Positions 23,601 through 37,200 of a stretch of DNA of 64,000 nt are shown here, one piece after another. This DNA comes from Phyto melanocephala. Its lineage: Eukaryota > Arthropoda > Insecta > Diptera > Rhinophoridae. The stretch covers positions 2,833,201 through 2,897,200 of the forward strand of contig OW799237.1 in NCBI GenBank assembly GCA_941918925.1, given 5' to 3'. The notes below the pieces were generated by a model, which worked only from the letters and a program-made list of their open reading frames with translations, was not told the origin of the DNA and did not search any database. Each line of letters starts with the position of its first letter. Position 1 is the first letter of the stretch. A program made the position numbers and the translations under genes.

Positions 23601-26600
23601 TTCTTTCCTTTTGGTTTTGTAAAATCTTGGTTGTATATGAATAAACCAGGAAAAATCCAGAACTCAAATTTTATATTCAATGTGTAATCGGTGCCACATC
23701 TTAATGAAGCCTTTCTTGAGAGCTGTGGGGGCCATTTGAGAAATGTTTTATTTGTGCTTAAGCTGAACATAATTTTTAAAAAATATCACAACTATCTCGA
23801 AAAATAATAGTTTTTATTTTAAATTAAAAAAGAGCATTTCTTTTAGAAACAAAAATTATTTTTTTTTTAAGAAAATTTTTCATAAAATTTTTATTAATGA
23901 AAGAAATTCAAAAACTTTTTTATAAAAATTTTTAAGCTGTGCATTTGGCTTTATTTGTGAGTAAACAAAACAAAAACCAAAAATAAATAAATATAAATCA
24001 AAAAACTAATTATGAATTACACAGTGAAACGAACTATTGTATTATATGTGTAAAAGTGCTTGTATACCTAAAATATTAAGAATAGATTGATGTTTTCTTT
24101 TCTCTCTTTATTCATGTACTATATATAAATCTATGTATGTACTTATTGTTTTTAGGTTTTAAAATCAAAATGAAACAAAATAGAATAAAAAAAACATATT
24201 TTCATAAGATTTTTTTTCCTTTTCAATAATCTTTTCCTTCAGCTACCTGTAGAATCTAACGCTAAGAATAAAAAGTATTTTTTTTATGTCTTCTGTTTTT
24301 AACAAGAAAATTACAACATTTTATACAAACAAATAAATGCCCAAAAAAATCTTTTCCTCTCTCTTGAAACACACACAAATCTTTAAGCCTGTCCAACCAG
24401 AAAAAAACACACTTCAATAATGGCCTTTTACACGCAAACGGAAAGCAGAAAATTAACAGGATATAAATCAAAAAATACAACAACTATTACCACAAAAAAA
24501 GAAAAAAAAAACAAACAAAGAAAAAAATAAACAAACCAACATCAAAAAAAGGAAAAGTTTTTTTTAAGCAGTTTAAAAGAAAACTATATCAAAATTCGTC
24601 CATAAATTGGAGTTTGATTTTAAACCGGGAGCTTGAATAAAAAAAAAAATAAACAAAAACCACAAATTCATCAATGTCATTGCTAGTAACAGAAATATTA
24701 TAGAAATATTAAATAGAATATACATGTAAAATTAGAATTAAGCTGATATTTTTTATTAAAAAAACAAGTAGTTCAAGCTTTTTTAAAAAATATATTTAAA
24801 TTATAGAAAGAAATTTGTTTAGTATGATCCGAATAAATATACATGGTCCACAAGTAAATTAATAATACATTCCTATGCTGCTTATGGGATATAAAATATT
24901 TCATTATAAAAAGGTAAAATAAGGTCTTTAATCTTAATTCTGTAGAATATTTTTACCAGAGTTTTATAAGCTAAGAAAAATTCCTAGACTTATTAAACTT
25001 CTTCTTCAGGCCTAGGAAAAATTGTCCTTAATATTTTAAACTTGAAAGTTTCTTTAAAAAAACTAAAAAAAAATAATTTGTCATTTCTTTCAATAATTAC
25101 AAGTATTCGTGTTGATATTGGTACTAGAAAATTAATTTTGTCGTCAGAATTATGATTATCACAAAATCGTTTTAAACAGAAGGACAGACGGACATATAAA
25201 ACGGATAGACAGACAGACAGATGGATAAGATTAAGTTGACACTGAAAGCGATTGTAACATTTTTTTAGGGTACTCAGAAAGGGAAGTAAAAACTGTGTAA
25301 ACGATGCAAATAATTGCAAAAATGCTTTAATTTTTTTAACACAACAACAAAATGTATGCATTTGCAATTTGCTTCACTTTTCTTTCATTGCTTGAGCAAA
25401 ACGGCTGTGTATACATATATGCTCACACGTAAGTAAGTGACAGCTTACGAAGTGTTTTTGACATTTCGACTGCCATTAATTTTATGTAAAAGGAAACTAA
25501 AATAGCAAGAATTTTCTTTAAGTAACAATAAAATTAAAAAAAAGATTCTTTTGAAAAAAATCATTATAATTATAATTAACAAAATTTTAGCGAAGATGTA
25601 TTTCGTATTAAAAAAGGATGTTTACAATGTGCACAGCAAATTTGCTTATATTTGCCTATTTGCACAGGTTCAATCGTGAGTACCCTTATCATAAAAATAA
25701 TAAAATTAATTAAGTATAATATCTATTTATTTGTAATAAACAACTATGGAAGTATATATTCTTCGTTTTCCTGTGGTAGTATAGGGCTTAGTAGAAAACT
25801 TTTCACAAAAAAAATTTTTATGTGGACCATGTAGAATCAGTCATATTCACATTAAATTACTAAATTTATAAATATTTTTAAAAAAAATAAATAAAAAAAT
25901 ATGTATATTTTCTTTTATAAATTAGTGTTTTTTTAAGTAAAATGTTTTAACTAATTTTTTTTATAAATCTGTGGTACTTTTTGTGCATATGAGTGCTAGT
26001 CTATAAGCAACAACAAATTTATATCTATAAAACAAAAACCAAAATTAATGCCTGCCAATGCTTGACAACCAATCATCTTAAAAAAAAATAATAAAAAATA
26101 ACCCACCCTTTTAACTGAAAGCATTAAAGAAATCATCAACAAATTCATTTATCTATACAAATCATCTCAACTAAATCACGCACTTAAAAAAGAAATTAAA
26201 AGAATAAAAAAAACTTAAAAAAATAAGCACCGGAAATCAGCTCCAATTATTTTTTAAATTAGTAATAATTATAAAAAAAAAAACTAAATGCTCAACAAAG
26301 CCAACAAAAAAAAAAATAATTAAAATAAAAAAAATATTTTTAATGTGAATTTGTGTACGAAATAGTAGCCCATAGTAAGTGTTAGTATGTATATGTATGT
26401 CAGGATATGTCTTAGTAATAAATATTTTTTACAAGTCCAAGTACTGTATAAGTGTATTAAAAAAAAAGTTTTTTTTATTCAATATTTAACAAACTTTTTT
26501 CTTTAATTTGTAGAGACAAGAGAAGAAAAACATTTGCTATTTAAAATCACAGCCTATTGTAGGAGTTGTATGTCATCATCATCAGCTTTATACTGTACTA

Positions 26601-27170
26601 ACTAAATCTAAGCCTCTATCACTAAAATTGTAACAAATATATTTAAAGAATATATATTAGACAAAAATCTCTGAATATTTTTTCAGAATTTTAGGGAAAT
26701 AGATTTAGCTTTAACGAAGGATCGTGTTTAATGTAGGCATTTCATCCTTTTAAATCAAAGTACTCTTAAAGCAATAGATTCCTTTATTGAATGTAATGGA
26801 GAATATGATATCAAATGTAATGGAGAATTTTTTCCATTGTTGTATAATATTGGGAAATTATATAGGAAAAGGTGGGTGAACCTGTTCCTTGACATTCAAA
26901 CGAAAGATATTTCAATAATTATATATTCTCTTACATTCACTATAATTTTGTTTGAAAAAATGTGAGTGGGAACTTTCTGTTAACCTAATATTTAATAGCT
27001 TGAGGATTCCGGGACGTCTATTCAGGACGAAGACTTGCAAAATAACGAATACAACCATTAGCTTACCTTGGCAACATTTCAGTCAAATTTAATTCACAAT
27101 AGGTCAGGAGTAAGAATATTAATTTAATTTCATTAATAATTTTTTTGACCTTTTTTAATTTATTTATTTA
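20670..27170. other. AT-rich non-coding DNA
   Basis: No exon, RNA gene or recognised transposon is supported. Contents include CA/GT microsatellites (21298-21310, 22853-22868), A-rich tracts at 24480-24660 and 26180-26340, a GACA/GATA-type microsatellite (listed separately) and a 15-base direct duplication (AATGTAATGGAGAAT) at about 26790-26830. Open frames in this stretch are low-complexity and AT-driven. Confidence 0.5.
25181..25227 (-). repeat. GACA/GATA-type microsatellite
   Basis: The tract AGGACAGACGGACATA..GATAGACAGACAGACAGATG is a degenerate RGAC repeat. Read on the minus strand it resembles the GTCY proto-microsatellite of the mini-me-like repeats, but the conserved blocks of that repeat are not beside it. 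Confidence 0.55.
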
Positions 27171-27174
27171 CTTA

Positions 27175-27355
27175 AATTATTTCAGCTCAATTACTTTTAA
27201 TAGTTAAAATAATGTCTTTAATTTTTAATTATTCTTCCAATATTTTGCTACTCTTGACGATGCTACACAACGGAGTAGCGAAATATTGGAAGAATTAATA
27301 AAAATGTTAGACATACTTTTGATTATTAAAGGACCTTGAGCTGAAATAATTTTAG
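27175..27355. repeat. Foldback element (imperfect palindrome) with hammerhead-like core
   Basis: Left-arm text (ATTCTTCCAATATTTTGCTAC at 27231-27251) is the inverse of the right arm (GTAGCGAAATATTGGAAGAAT at 27281-27301). Weaker inverse similarity continues outwards to the TCAGCTCAA / TTGAGCTGA ends at about 27182 and 27345. The centre reads TTGACGAT, then GCTAC-loop-GTAGC, then GAAA. It belongs to the same family as 51509-51908, 55115-55215 and 56347-56496. Confidence 0.65.
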
Positions 27356-28328
27356 TTAATATTTATAATTTCATTAAAATAAAATCAGCTACTAATATTT
27401 TATTGTTAATTCAATTATATATTAATTTTTTTGAATTCTGGTTTGAACTCCTTTAAACAAGCGAGTTACTCAGAATAGGGCTGAAGGTTTAAAAGTAGTC
27501 ATTTAAATTAAGTTGAAAATTTCTCTACTAATGTTTGTGTAAAACACTTACAACAATGTTGCATATGATAGTACTTCCTTTTCGCTTCGCTGCTAAAAAA
27601 ATTTTCAATATATTCTCCAATTTTAAAATCTTTTTTTTTTAATAAAAAATCCAACTGTTACACATTTTTTTAGATTTTATGATATAATAAAAAAAATAAA
27701 TAATTTTTCTATATCTATTCAAATAGTGCTGAGTGTACACTGCATGTAGGTGTGTATCCATTAAATTCTTTGTATATGTGTGTATGTGAAAGTGTATATT
27801 TTTTGTGTACGTAAGTAGTTGCCATAACTTTATGTAGTAGTAAGTAGCAGTAAGTATCTAGTAGTAAGCATCAATATCAAATAGTAATAGACTTTAGTCG
27901 TAATATTTTAATAAATAAACAATTATACACTTAGGCCCCTTAAATCTAATTGTAATTGTGGTAGAAATACAAAAATCAAAAATATAATTGCTGGCTTTAT
28001 ATGTATTTTTAATTTAAATTCAATTAAAAAAATTTGTAAAATTTGTGAATAAAAAAAAACTTTTCAATTTTATGTATCACACATGATTTTAAAAACAATT
28101 TAGTTTGAATATTAAGTGGTTTAAAGTAGTGCTTTTCAAAATATAAGATTTAATTAAAATGTTAAACAAAGATTGTTTGTAACAATAGATTTTTTTTATA
28201 AAAAAAAATTGTATCATTGATACATTAAGCAAGGAAATTTTTAAGTGGGGAATTTACCAAAAAATTATCTTTAAAAATATATGAAATTGTTTTAATAACC
28301 TCTGTCATAGCAATGGCTATGGTGAATC

Positions 28329-29420
28329 CTGGTATTATTTTCAATATTACATGCGAACTACTTTTCAATTACGTATAAAAGATTTAAAAGAAATTCTTAT
28401 AAAATAATGTTGATAAGCAGTACTCTAATTGTAATGTGTAAACACAAGAAATGTTTCTGTCAACACTTAAGCAACATTTTACAGTGTGTGATATACAAAG
28501 AATAGTTATTTCGTAAGTATCGCTTTAAACCTGGTATTCTCTTCAATATTTCATACTATCTGTTGTCGAACTCTATATAAAAAAAATTCCTAAGAAATAC
28601 TTATGAAATAATGTTGCCTAATCAGCAGCAAGTTTTTAAAGTAAAATACATATGAAATGTTTATGTCAACATTCAAGCAACATTATATTCCGCATGGAAT
28701 AATATGAGCTAATTAATTTTTGTTTTCTCGCTCGATTTAAATTTTTTTTTCACGCAAAATTCTTCGTATGAAATAACTAAAATTGGTCAATATATCTCGC
28801 ACAAACATACAGAATACTAGAATACGAAATAAAATGCTGCTTTAATGTTTCAGAAACATTTCATATGTTTTTTACCTTAAAAACTGAGTATTGCTTGGCT
28901 ACATTATTGCATAAGTATTTCGTATAAGCATTTTATAAAAATTTTGATAGCAGTTCGCGTAAAAACTTGAATAGAGTACTAGGATTAAAACAAAAATATT
29001 TTTCAATATATATTTTATAAATTGAAAAAAAACAAAAATAAAAAAATTAAAAGAAACTAATATTTAAGAAAATTAAAGATAATTTTGCAATAAAGCCTAG
29101 TATTCGGTTTTCATTTGTGAAATATTTTGAACAACATTAGTTAAGTCACTCAAAGAATTTGGCATACAAAAAAAATTAAAGTCGAGCAAACAAAAAAAAA
29201 ATTGATCAACTCTTGCTTTGAATTTTGTACGAAATATCTTTTGTTCATATTATTTCATGCAGAATAAAATGTTGCTTAAATGTTGCTAGAAACATTTCAT
29301 ATGTTTTTTACGTTGTAAACTGAGTACTGATTAGGCAACATTACATCATAAGTCTCTCTTACGAATGTTTGAATTTGAAGTTTGACAACACATCGCATAA
29401 AAAATTAAAGAAAATACCAG
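28329..29420. repeat. Four-unit inverted/direct repeat cluster (~175-bp units)
   Basis: Units lie at 28329-28500 (+), 28531-28708 (+), 28810-28983 (-) and 29243-29420 (-). Each, in its own orientation, starts CTGGTATT or CTAGTACT, contains an ACTTATGAAATAATGTTGCC-like segment, then an ACATATGAAATGTTT segment, then AAGCAACATTTTA and a CGCATG..ATAATATGA end. Similarity between the second and fourth units extends into flanking text containing CTCGCTCGATTT and its inverse. No open frame or known transposon terminus is recognised. Confidence 0.7.
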
Positions 29421-29429
29421 ACTTAATTT

Positions 29430-30420
29430 TTTAAAATTTTTTTTAATGAAAATTTTTTGTTTAAAGAAAATAGTTTACAATTTGAGAATTTATTAAAAAT
29501 TTTACACAGACAAGAGAAAGTACTACTTTAAACCATCATTATTTATCGGGTACCTGTTGAAAACATTTTTTTAAATATGACTCTAAAAATTTCATCTAAG
29601 AATATATAGTTTCTTTCAAAACTTGGATATAATTTTTGCCTATCTGAACACTTTAGCAATCTACTATCTCTAAAATTAAAAACTAATTTTAAAGTCACTC
29701 TATTTACTCTTACAATTACATATTCATACTCTTAACACTGTGCGCATTAAAAAAAAACTGAAAGAGCTTCTTTAGATTTAATAAAAAACAACAACAACTA
29801 CTAAATAAAAAATTAACATTTTTACTAAACAAAAATAAAAGCTTCAAATATTTTATCAACCAATCAAAAAACTTTATAAATCTATTGCTTATATTTATAT
29901 TTATATAAGAAGAAGAAGAAAAAATCAAAATAAAATTTAGTATTTAAGAAAAACCAAATATAAATTTAAAAAAAATATTTACATTGAAGTAAATTAAAAA
30001 TAAATAATAAAAATAACTATTTCAAAATAATAAACAACAAAAACTGTCACTTGTCTGAGAACAAGTTTGCAATTGATACTAGATTTTAGTAAAAACCCAA
30101 AAACAATGAAAATTGTCCTGCAAGTAGAGCTAGCTAGCAAGCTACATAATGTATATTTTTATTGGAATTTATTTTTTATTTAGCTTAAGATAACAAACAA
30201 ATTATCAATTAAAATTGCTCTATTGTGTATAAAAATAAGAAAAAAACAACTTTTCATTAAGTTGCAAAATCAGCAAAATAAATGAAATAAAAGATCTATA
30301 AATAGTTTTATTTGCATTTCTATTGAAGGTTTTTTTTAAAAGTGTAAGTACACATTTTATTATGTAATCTTCTAAACGGTTTGCCAAATAACTTTTTTTT
30401 TTGAAAATTTTTTTTAAAAA
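29430..30420. other. AT-rich non-coding DNA
   Basis: Nothing recognisable; A/T-driven short frames only. Confidence 0.55.
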
Positions 30421-30424
30421 AAAG

Positions 30425-30650
30425 TGTAGCTTCGGCTGTGTGGCACGTAGCGCCGTCCTGTTGAAACCAAATGTTGCCAATATCCTCCTCATAAATTTTT
30501 GTGAACAAAAATTCGTTCAACATGGCCCGACAACGATCGCAATTAACTACGGCCACTCCTTGCTCATTTTCGAAAAATATGGTCCAATTATCCAAAATCC
30601 GCACCAAACAGTGACTCGTTTTGGGTGCATCGGCTTTTCAATGTATGCGT
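30425..30650 (-). pseudogene. Tc1/mariner transposase fragment (central part)
   Basis: The minus strand reads, in order and across one frameshift near 30560, ENPHAYIEKPMHPKRVTVWC, then GPYF, then FFENEQGVAV, NCDRCRAMLNEFLF and finally NIWFQQDGATCHTAEATL, which holds the second catalytic aspartate. These are the hallmarks of the same broad IS630/Tc1/mariner type as the copies at 2-3 kb and 49 kb. This copy retains better-preserved codons but is truncated upstream and degenerates after the second catalytic block. Confidence 0.75.
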
Positions 30651-30687
30651 GCGGGTTTTCAATTTTTTCAATTTTAAGTTTTGTTCT

Positions 30688-31201
30688 GCTGAATTGCATT
30701 AACAACAGCTGAAAAATTTTATTCAATAAATATTTAATGAATTTTATATTATATACACGTTGCTGAATTAGTTTATTTATAGCTGAATTACAATTTTTAT
30801 TAAAAATCATAATATTTATTGAAAATTTTAAATGGTTTTTACTATGATTTAGACCAACAGTTATTGTTAGGTTTAGTACCAATAAAAAAGGGAAGGTTTT
30901 ATATATTTTTGATTATAATTTTTAGCTGAATTAGGACTGCGGTGGCTAAGTTTTATAAAAATTTTAAATAATCTTTCGAAAAGTCATAATAACTATCCAA
31001 CTGAATAAATTTTCTAGCAGCTTAAAAACAAATTTTCTTTTTGTTTATCAAATTTAGAAATATATTTAAAAGTTTTGTAATTGTAAATGTTATTTTGCTA
31101 GCTGAATTAAAAAGCTTGTCATAAATTATTAAAAATATTAAGAACTAAGTCAGTGATTATCATTTAAACATTAGCTGAATTGCATTTTTTATAGCTGAAT
31201 T
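30688..31201 (+). repeat. Cluster of GCTGAATT motif
   Basis: GCTGAATT occurs at 30688, 30762, 30782, 30925, 31101, 31174 and 31194, usually preceded by TA, which is seven near-identical copies in about 510 bp of otherwise AT-rich DNA. Spacing is irregular. It could be a cluster of protein-binding sites, the remnant of an expanded motif, or chance within a biased sequence. Confidence 0.5.
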
Positions 31202-31209
31202 GACATTTT

Positions 31210-34200
31210 TCTCTTAGTAAAATAATATTTATAGTAAATACTTTGAAAATTTGCATTTTATTTTAGCAATTTGTGGTATATTCCAAAAGGCGATCTAATA
31301 AGGCTACTCCAACCAATAATTTTTTTTTAAATTCGAATAGAAATTTTTTTAATAATCATCTATTAAAGTGTATAAACTAAGCAACGAAATAGGCTTACAT
31401 ATATCGTCCTATAGACGTTATTAAGACGAGCTGCTAATATTTTTTTTTGTTAGTTTCATTAAATTTCCAAAATCAGGGTCCTTATTTATGGGAGTTGTTT
31501 ATAAAAAACTTATTGTATTTAATAAATTGCAATAAATTCTCACCCAACTGGTAACTGGAGTGAACAAAATTTAGTTTAGCTTTAGCATTATTTTCTTTCT
31601 TAATAACGTTAAATAACTAACCTGGCATTTTATATATTCCAAGCAGGTCGCAAGTGTTCATTTGAACCAATATAATTAAACCGAAATATACATACACAAA
31701 CTCTATGTGTTATGGAATTAAAAGTTTGTATGTTATGTTGACTTGTATGTACACATGTATGTATATGTGTGTTTAGGTTACCAGAACTTTTAATAATCCA
31801 AACTTGACAATAGTCTTAGGGTTAGTCATTAAACCCATATTAATTATAACTCTAATTAATTTCAAGAACAATGAAATCTCATTTCATTAACAAGAGTAAA
31901 ACTACTTATTTTGCGAAATGTTGACAGACATCTTGCCACCACACACCATACTACGAAGGCATTTTCGTCTTTACGCTTTGTTATACATTGATGTCGTAAG
32001 GATGGTGAAAAGGTAAATAACAAAGGGCTAAATAAAGAGCAAATGCATTAAGACATTTTTAATCGTATAATAAATGGTATTTTGGTGGTTTCCCTAAAAT
32101 TGTCAAACAAAAATTTATGAGAAATATTTAATATTTTTGACAAAATTTACTTAAACAAAAAATAGTTTATTGAAGATGTTTTTAACTGATTTTGCTTTAT
32201 TGTTTGATGTTTTTGAATTTTTGAATAAAATTTTGTTTAAAAAAGTTTTTTAGCTGAAAATGTTTATATTTTAGCACTTGTAAATTTCTGAAAATCAATA
32301 GAGAAGTTATTTAAAAGTATCCCAGATTGATTGCTAACATACCTTCTTAAACTTACATATGTTCAAGTATGTATCTCTGTGTATGTTAATGTATTAAACT
32401 TACAAACATAAAGTTTGCTAATATTCTAATACTTTCAAAACCAAGCAAAACAATATAAACCAAAAACTTACATTTAACAATAGCAAATCCTTTCAATTCA
32501 ATTAATTACATACAGACATACGAACAACACATAACCATAGTACTTAAAATTTACACTCTCATATATATATATTTACAATGTGAGTTAGTAACTAAATAAG
32601 ACTTTAAACTAACTCTCTGTTTAACTTTGCATTACAAGTGTGTTTGTGTATCACACTGTGCGTGCAGTAAGTATATTTGAGTATAAAACCAAATGTAAAG
32701 CAAATAAACCCCAATCAAGTATGCACTATAAGGCTCATATTTAAACACGATTTTTTTCTCCTATCAACAATTTAGTCAATATAAGGATTGAATTACATAA
32801 AATATATTGTATATAGAAGACAAATCAATTAGGAAAGAAATAATTTTATTGCATAGTTCATTAGGTGACTTTGATGAACAAAATGAAACCAATAAAATTT
32901 TTCTACAAATTGCCTACGCCTCTTAACTGGATGTGCATCAAAAATTGGACCGTTACTTTAAATAAGTAGGCATCACAAACTTTTGCTGGATTAGTAAGTA
33001 GGTCTTTGCATTAAAAATTAAATGTTAGTAGTTAGGAAAAGTAGTCCAATTTTTAAATTGAAGTAACTTGTTTCGAATCTCGGCAGAGACAAAAAATTTT
33101 CATCGCCGTGTTTGTATTAAAAGACTTCAGCATTCTTCCAGATAATTTCACTTATAACAAGAGGAATCATGACGTTACAGCTTTTACTTCTAATACTTAA
33201 GAAAAGTCAGCCTCACGTGGACCTTAAAGAAGTGCCACGAACGCAGTTAAAATACTCTGCACGACAATGTATTACATCAGCCCTATTACACAAAATTCTA
33301 CGTAACGATAGTGCCATGGAACTGGAACAGTCTATAGAATTCTACACAAATATCTACCTAGGCAATTAACAATGAATTAATGAAGCAAAAGCAAGGAAAT
33401 ACAGCGTAAGGCTTGGTGGCATGTTTATGCTTCCAAGAGGGGTAACCTCAAAAACAAAACAGCTTTTCTATACATCAACATGTTATTTGTTTTTCAATCA
33501 GTGTTAAGAATTTAATATTTTTTGTTTTGCACAAATAATAATGAAACTAAAATCACGAGGAGCCGCCCTAATACAAACAAATAAATCTTGTAGGCTGCAA
33601 TCAAATAAATCTTGGATTACTTTCACTTCAATGACAGTAAAAAGATGTACGTATTTGTGCAATTGTAATCGTATGTCTATGAGTATCATTTTGTAAGTGT
33701 ATGTTTGGATTTAGGTTTAATAGTCAATACGGATTCTTTACGGGGTTGCCATAACAAAAAAATAGTTTATTTCTAAACTCTTTAAATTTAAGTAAAATAC
33801 TTTATAAATTTCCTTTTCATAGTGATTAATAAAAATAAAAATATTTATTCTAAAAAAAAGTGTTATTGATAAGAGCAGTTTTACGATTGTGGTGAAGAAT
33901 AACATTTGAAAATGTAGAAAATAATTTTAGGAAAAATTTTTTTGAGCAAAAGAAAAGAACTTGTATAACCATAAATTAGTAACATTTCTACTAAATGAAA
34001 ATTTTTGTTTTTTTATCCACCTCCGCTTATAAACTATTAAACATTCTAGGAGATTTAAAAATAATCGTCAACACTGTTACTCTCACAAGTGTGTGCTTGT
34101 ATCTGATATTATTGTATCTCTTACAACAAAGCTTATGTCAGTCTAAATGTATATTTTATTTTTTGGTTATTTTAAATTTGGTTTTATTAAGATACAAAAT

Positions 34201-37200
34201 ACAAATAATAACAACAGAAACAAGAGTTGTCAAAAACAAAATAAAAAGAAAATTGGGAAATACAAATAAGGTTGTATCATTCATTTATACCGAATTCAAA
34301 ATGCTCTACACAACAAATAAAAGAAAAACACCCCAATTGACTTTAATTTACCTTGCTCTACCTAATTTATTACTTTATAGCTATTTTTGGGTACATCAAA
34401 GATAACTTATGAAGATAACAATATTATTATATTGATTTGATGGAATACACTACAAATACATACGTATTTTCCATATCAATATTTTCATTGAGATGCATAC
34501 ATACAAACGGTGAGACAAACGTAATGCGCCCTATTTTTTTTGTGTCGCTTTAAAAAAAAGAACAATAAAAATTCTAGTAATCGTACTTATATGTAAAAAG
34601 GAGGAATAAAATTTGCACAAAATGTACTGTCAGCATGACAGTTTATTTTGCTATCAGTTGCAACAACAATCAAATTTTGATATTCTTACTCTATTTGTTT
34701 TTATATCATGTTTATTTATTTATTTTTTTTACTATTTTGTACTAGTTTTCGTACTATATTAAAATTAAGGATGTGGTGTAGAAATAAATAAGAAAAGTGG
34801 GAAGCATTTAAAGTGTGTTGGTAACTTAAATTTATTATGAGCTTACTATACACAAGGAATTTTTAAAATTTGTTCAAAAGGCTTGTTTAAAAATAATCAA
34901 AGTATTATTTTTAGCCAAATACATAAATTAAAAATTTTACTTAATTTTTTATTATTATTATTAAAAAATAAGAAATTAAAAAGTAACAGATTTTTTGTTT
35001 AATATAAATTTCTTTAATTGACAATTTCAATTTTGATTCCTTTGCATTCATTTATTGTACCAAGACGTGTGATAAATATCAATTTGATAGTTATTAAATA
35101 ACACTCATACGTTAACATCTTAATACTGCTTTGCTAACCAGATGTATTTAGAAGTCATTATAAAATGTCATATAAATAAATAATTTTCTATTTATTTAGC
35201 ACACTCAAATAAAATACTAAAATAATATTTTAAGCTGGTTTAATGCCTGTAATTCTATTGTCTTAAATTAATGAAAATGTTGCAAGCTCTATAATCTTGT
35301 CTGCATAAACACTGCTCTAATACCAATGTTGAGTACTTAAGTTTTTAAAATAAATGAAACAACTCATCACATGTATTTAATAAAGAAAATCCACAAAACA
35401 AGAACAGACACACTTTCATAATTTGGTTGGAGTTTTAGCAACAAATATTTACAAACACACACATGCGAAAAACTTTAATTTATAAACAAAATTAATTTTT
35501 TGCAAGTTTTGTCTTGCTTACTCTGCTCTCTTGCTTGAATTATACCAGCAAATATAAACAAACTCTTTCTTACCCGCTCTCGTTTGTAATAAAACCAGCC
35601 TCTATTTATATACAAAAAACAGGTTTTTACTTACATAAAGACATATTAATATACAAATTCACTTCTATTATACGTAAAGAAAACACACGCTGGTGGTGTT
35701 GCCATTCTTAGAAAAAAATTTACCAGGAAACAAATTACGGCATCCAAAGTGATCGAAATTCTAGAATTTGAATTATTATCTGTATGTTTAAAGCACACTA
35801 CCATTCCGATGTACCGATTTGGGGGATCGTGCTTTTGATAAGATGGTAGGTTTTAGAAAAGGTGTGTGTTTTTAAAAAGTTTTACTTTTTAAATATTTAA
35901 AATTGTTTGATAGTTTATAATTATGTAGATTTGACTAAGGTTAAGTTTAACCAAATTTTGAAATTTACTAATCATAAAAATAAAATATTAAATACATTTT
36001 GATATACTATATAGTCAATTTAATTTTTTTTTTGGAGAAGCCACATAGAAAATGACATATTTAAATTAATTTTTCTAACTCCTTTTCTAAAAATTTAAAA
36101 AATTTTACTGTGAATCATTTTTATTTTGGCTCAGGTACATATATTATATTATTTGAATTTCCTAAAACAGTTTTTGTATTAAATAAAATTGAAGTTATTT
36201 TAGAATCTTGAAAATCAATTGAGACAAAATAAAAATGATACACAGTGCGAGTAAAAAAATTAATATATTTATATGTAATTTAAAAATTTATTTACAATTT
36301 TTTGTTATTTATATCTTGCTACAAATTATGAAGTAACAGCTATCAAATAAATAAAATTGTCTACTTATTTAATATTTTTACAATTTTTTTTTTAGAAATT
36401 TTAAACAAGTTGTTTTATCAAAAATTCTTTTTAGATTCGTTTTAGTAACTAACTTTTATGTTACTTTTGATTTATTTTATTTAAAAAAATTAATAAATTT
36501 TTTGGATAGAAAATGGTTAGAAAAATATCTGATAAGCTTACAAGGTGTAGCGTTATCATATTATCATATTTTTTTTAAGTTTTAAAAGATTTTAAAATTT
36601 TACAATAAATCCTTTAAATTTTTTTTTAAATTTTTATGTAAATAATCAAAAAAAAAACTGGAATTATATTTTTGACAAAGCGCTTATCTTTTTGATATTG
36701 TATTTTTTCTTTATAATGTTACAGCATTGGTTTAAACTATTTTAATTTAGTGAAAGTGATTTTAGCAGTTTTGTTGGGAAACTTTTTTAGGATAAATTCC
36801 TATGTAGTGGCATCCCTGTGTACAGGTTAAATTAAAATATGTATTTGTTTTTGCTGCGTTATATTGTTTTGTTTCCCCCTTTTTATCTCACTCACTCTCA
36901 GTTATTCTTATTGTTGAGTAAGCAACAATAATAACGTAATCAAAACTCTTCTTTATTTTAATGGCTGTTTAATTTGTATCTGTTTATTAAAGCAAGTAAA
37001 AAACAAAGACATAGAAAAATAATTGAAGGTTTGTGAATTGGCGAAATCGCATTTATTTTACCCTAAAGTAATAAAAAACAAAATTAAATAAATTCAAAAG
37101 ATTTCAAAGAAACGGAACTAGAAAAAATGTTTAATATATATTCTCATAAAAAAAAATATTTTAAAAATTTAACCTTTTGTGAAAAATTAATACAAATTTT

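Noticed and set aside
33060..33090. GTTTCGAATCTCGGCAG resembling a tRNA T-arm
   Set aside because: No acceptor stem, anticodon arm or A-box at the right distance.
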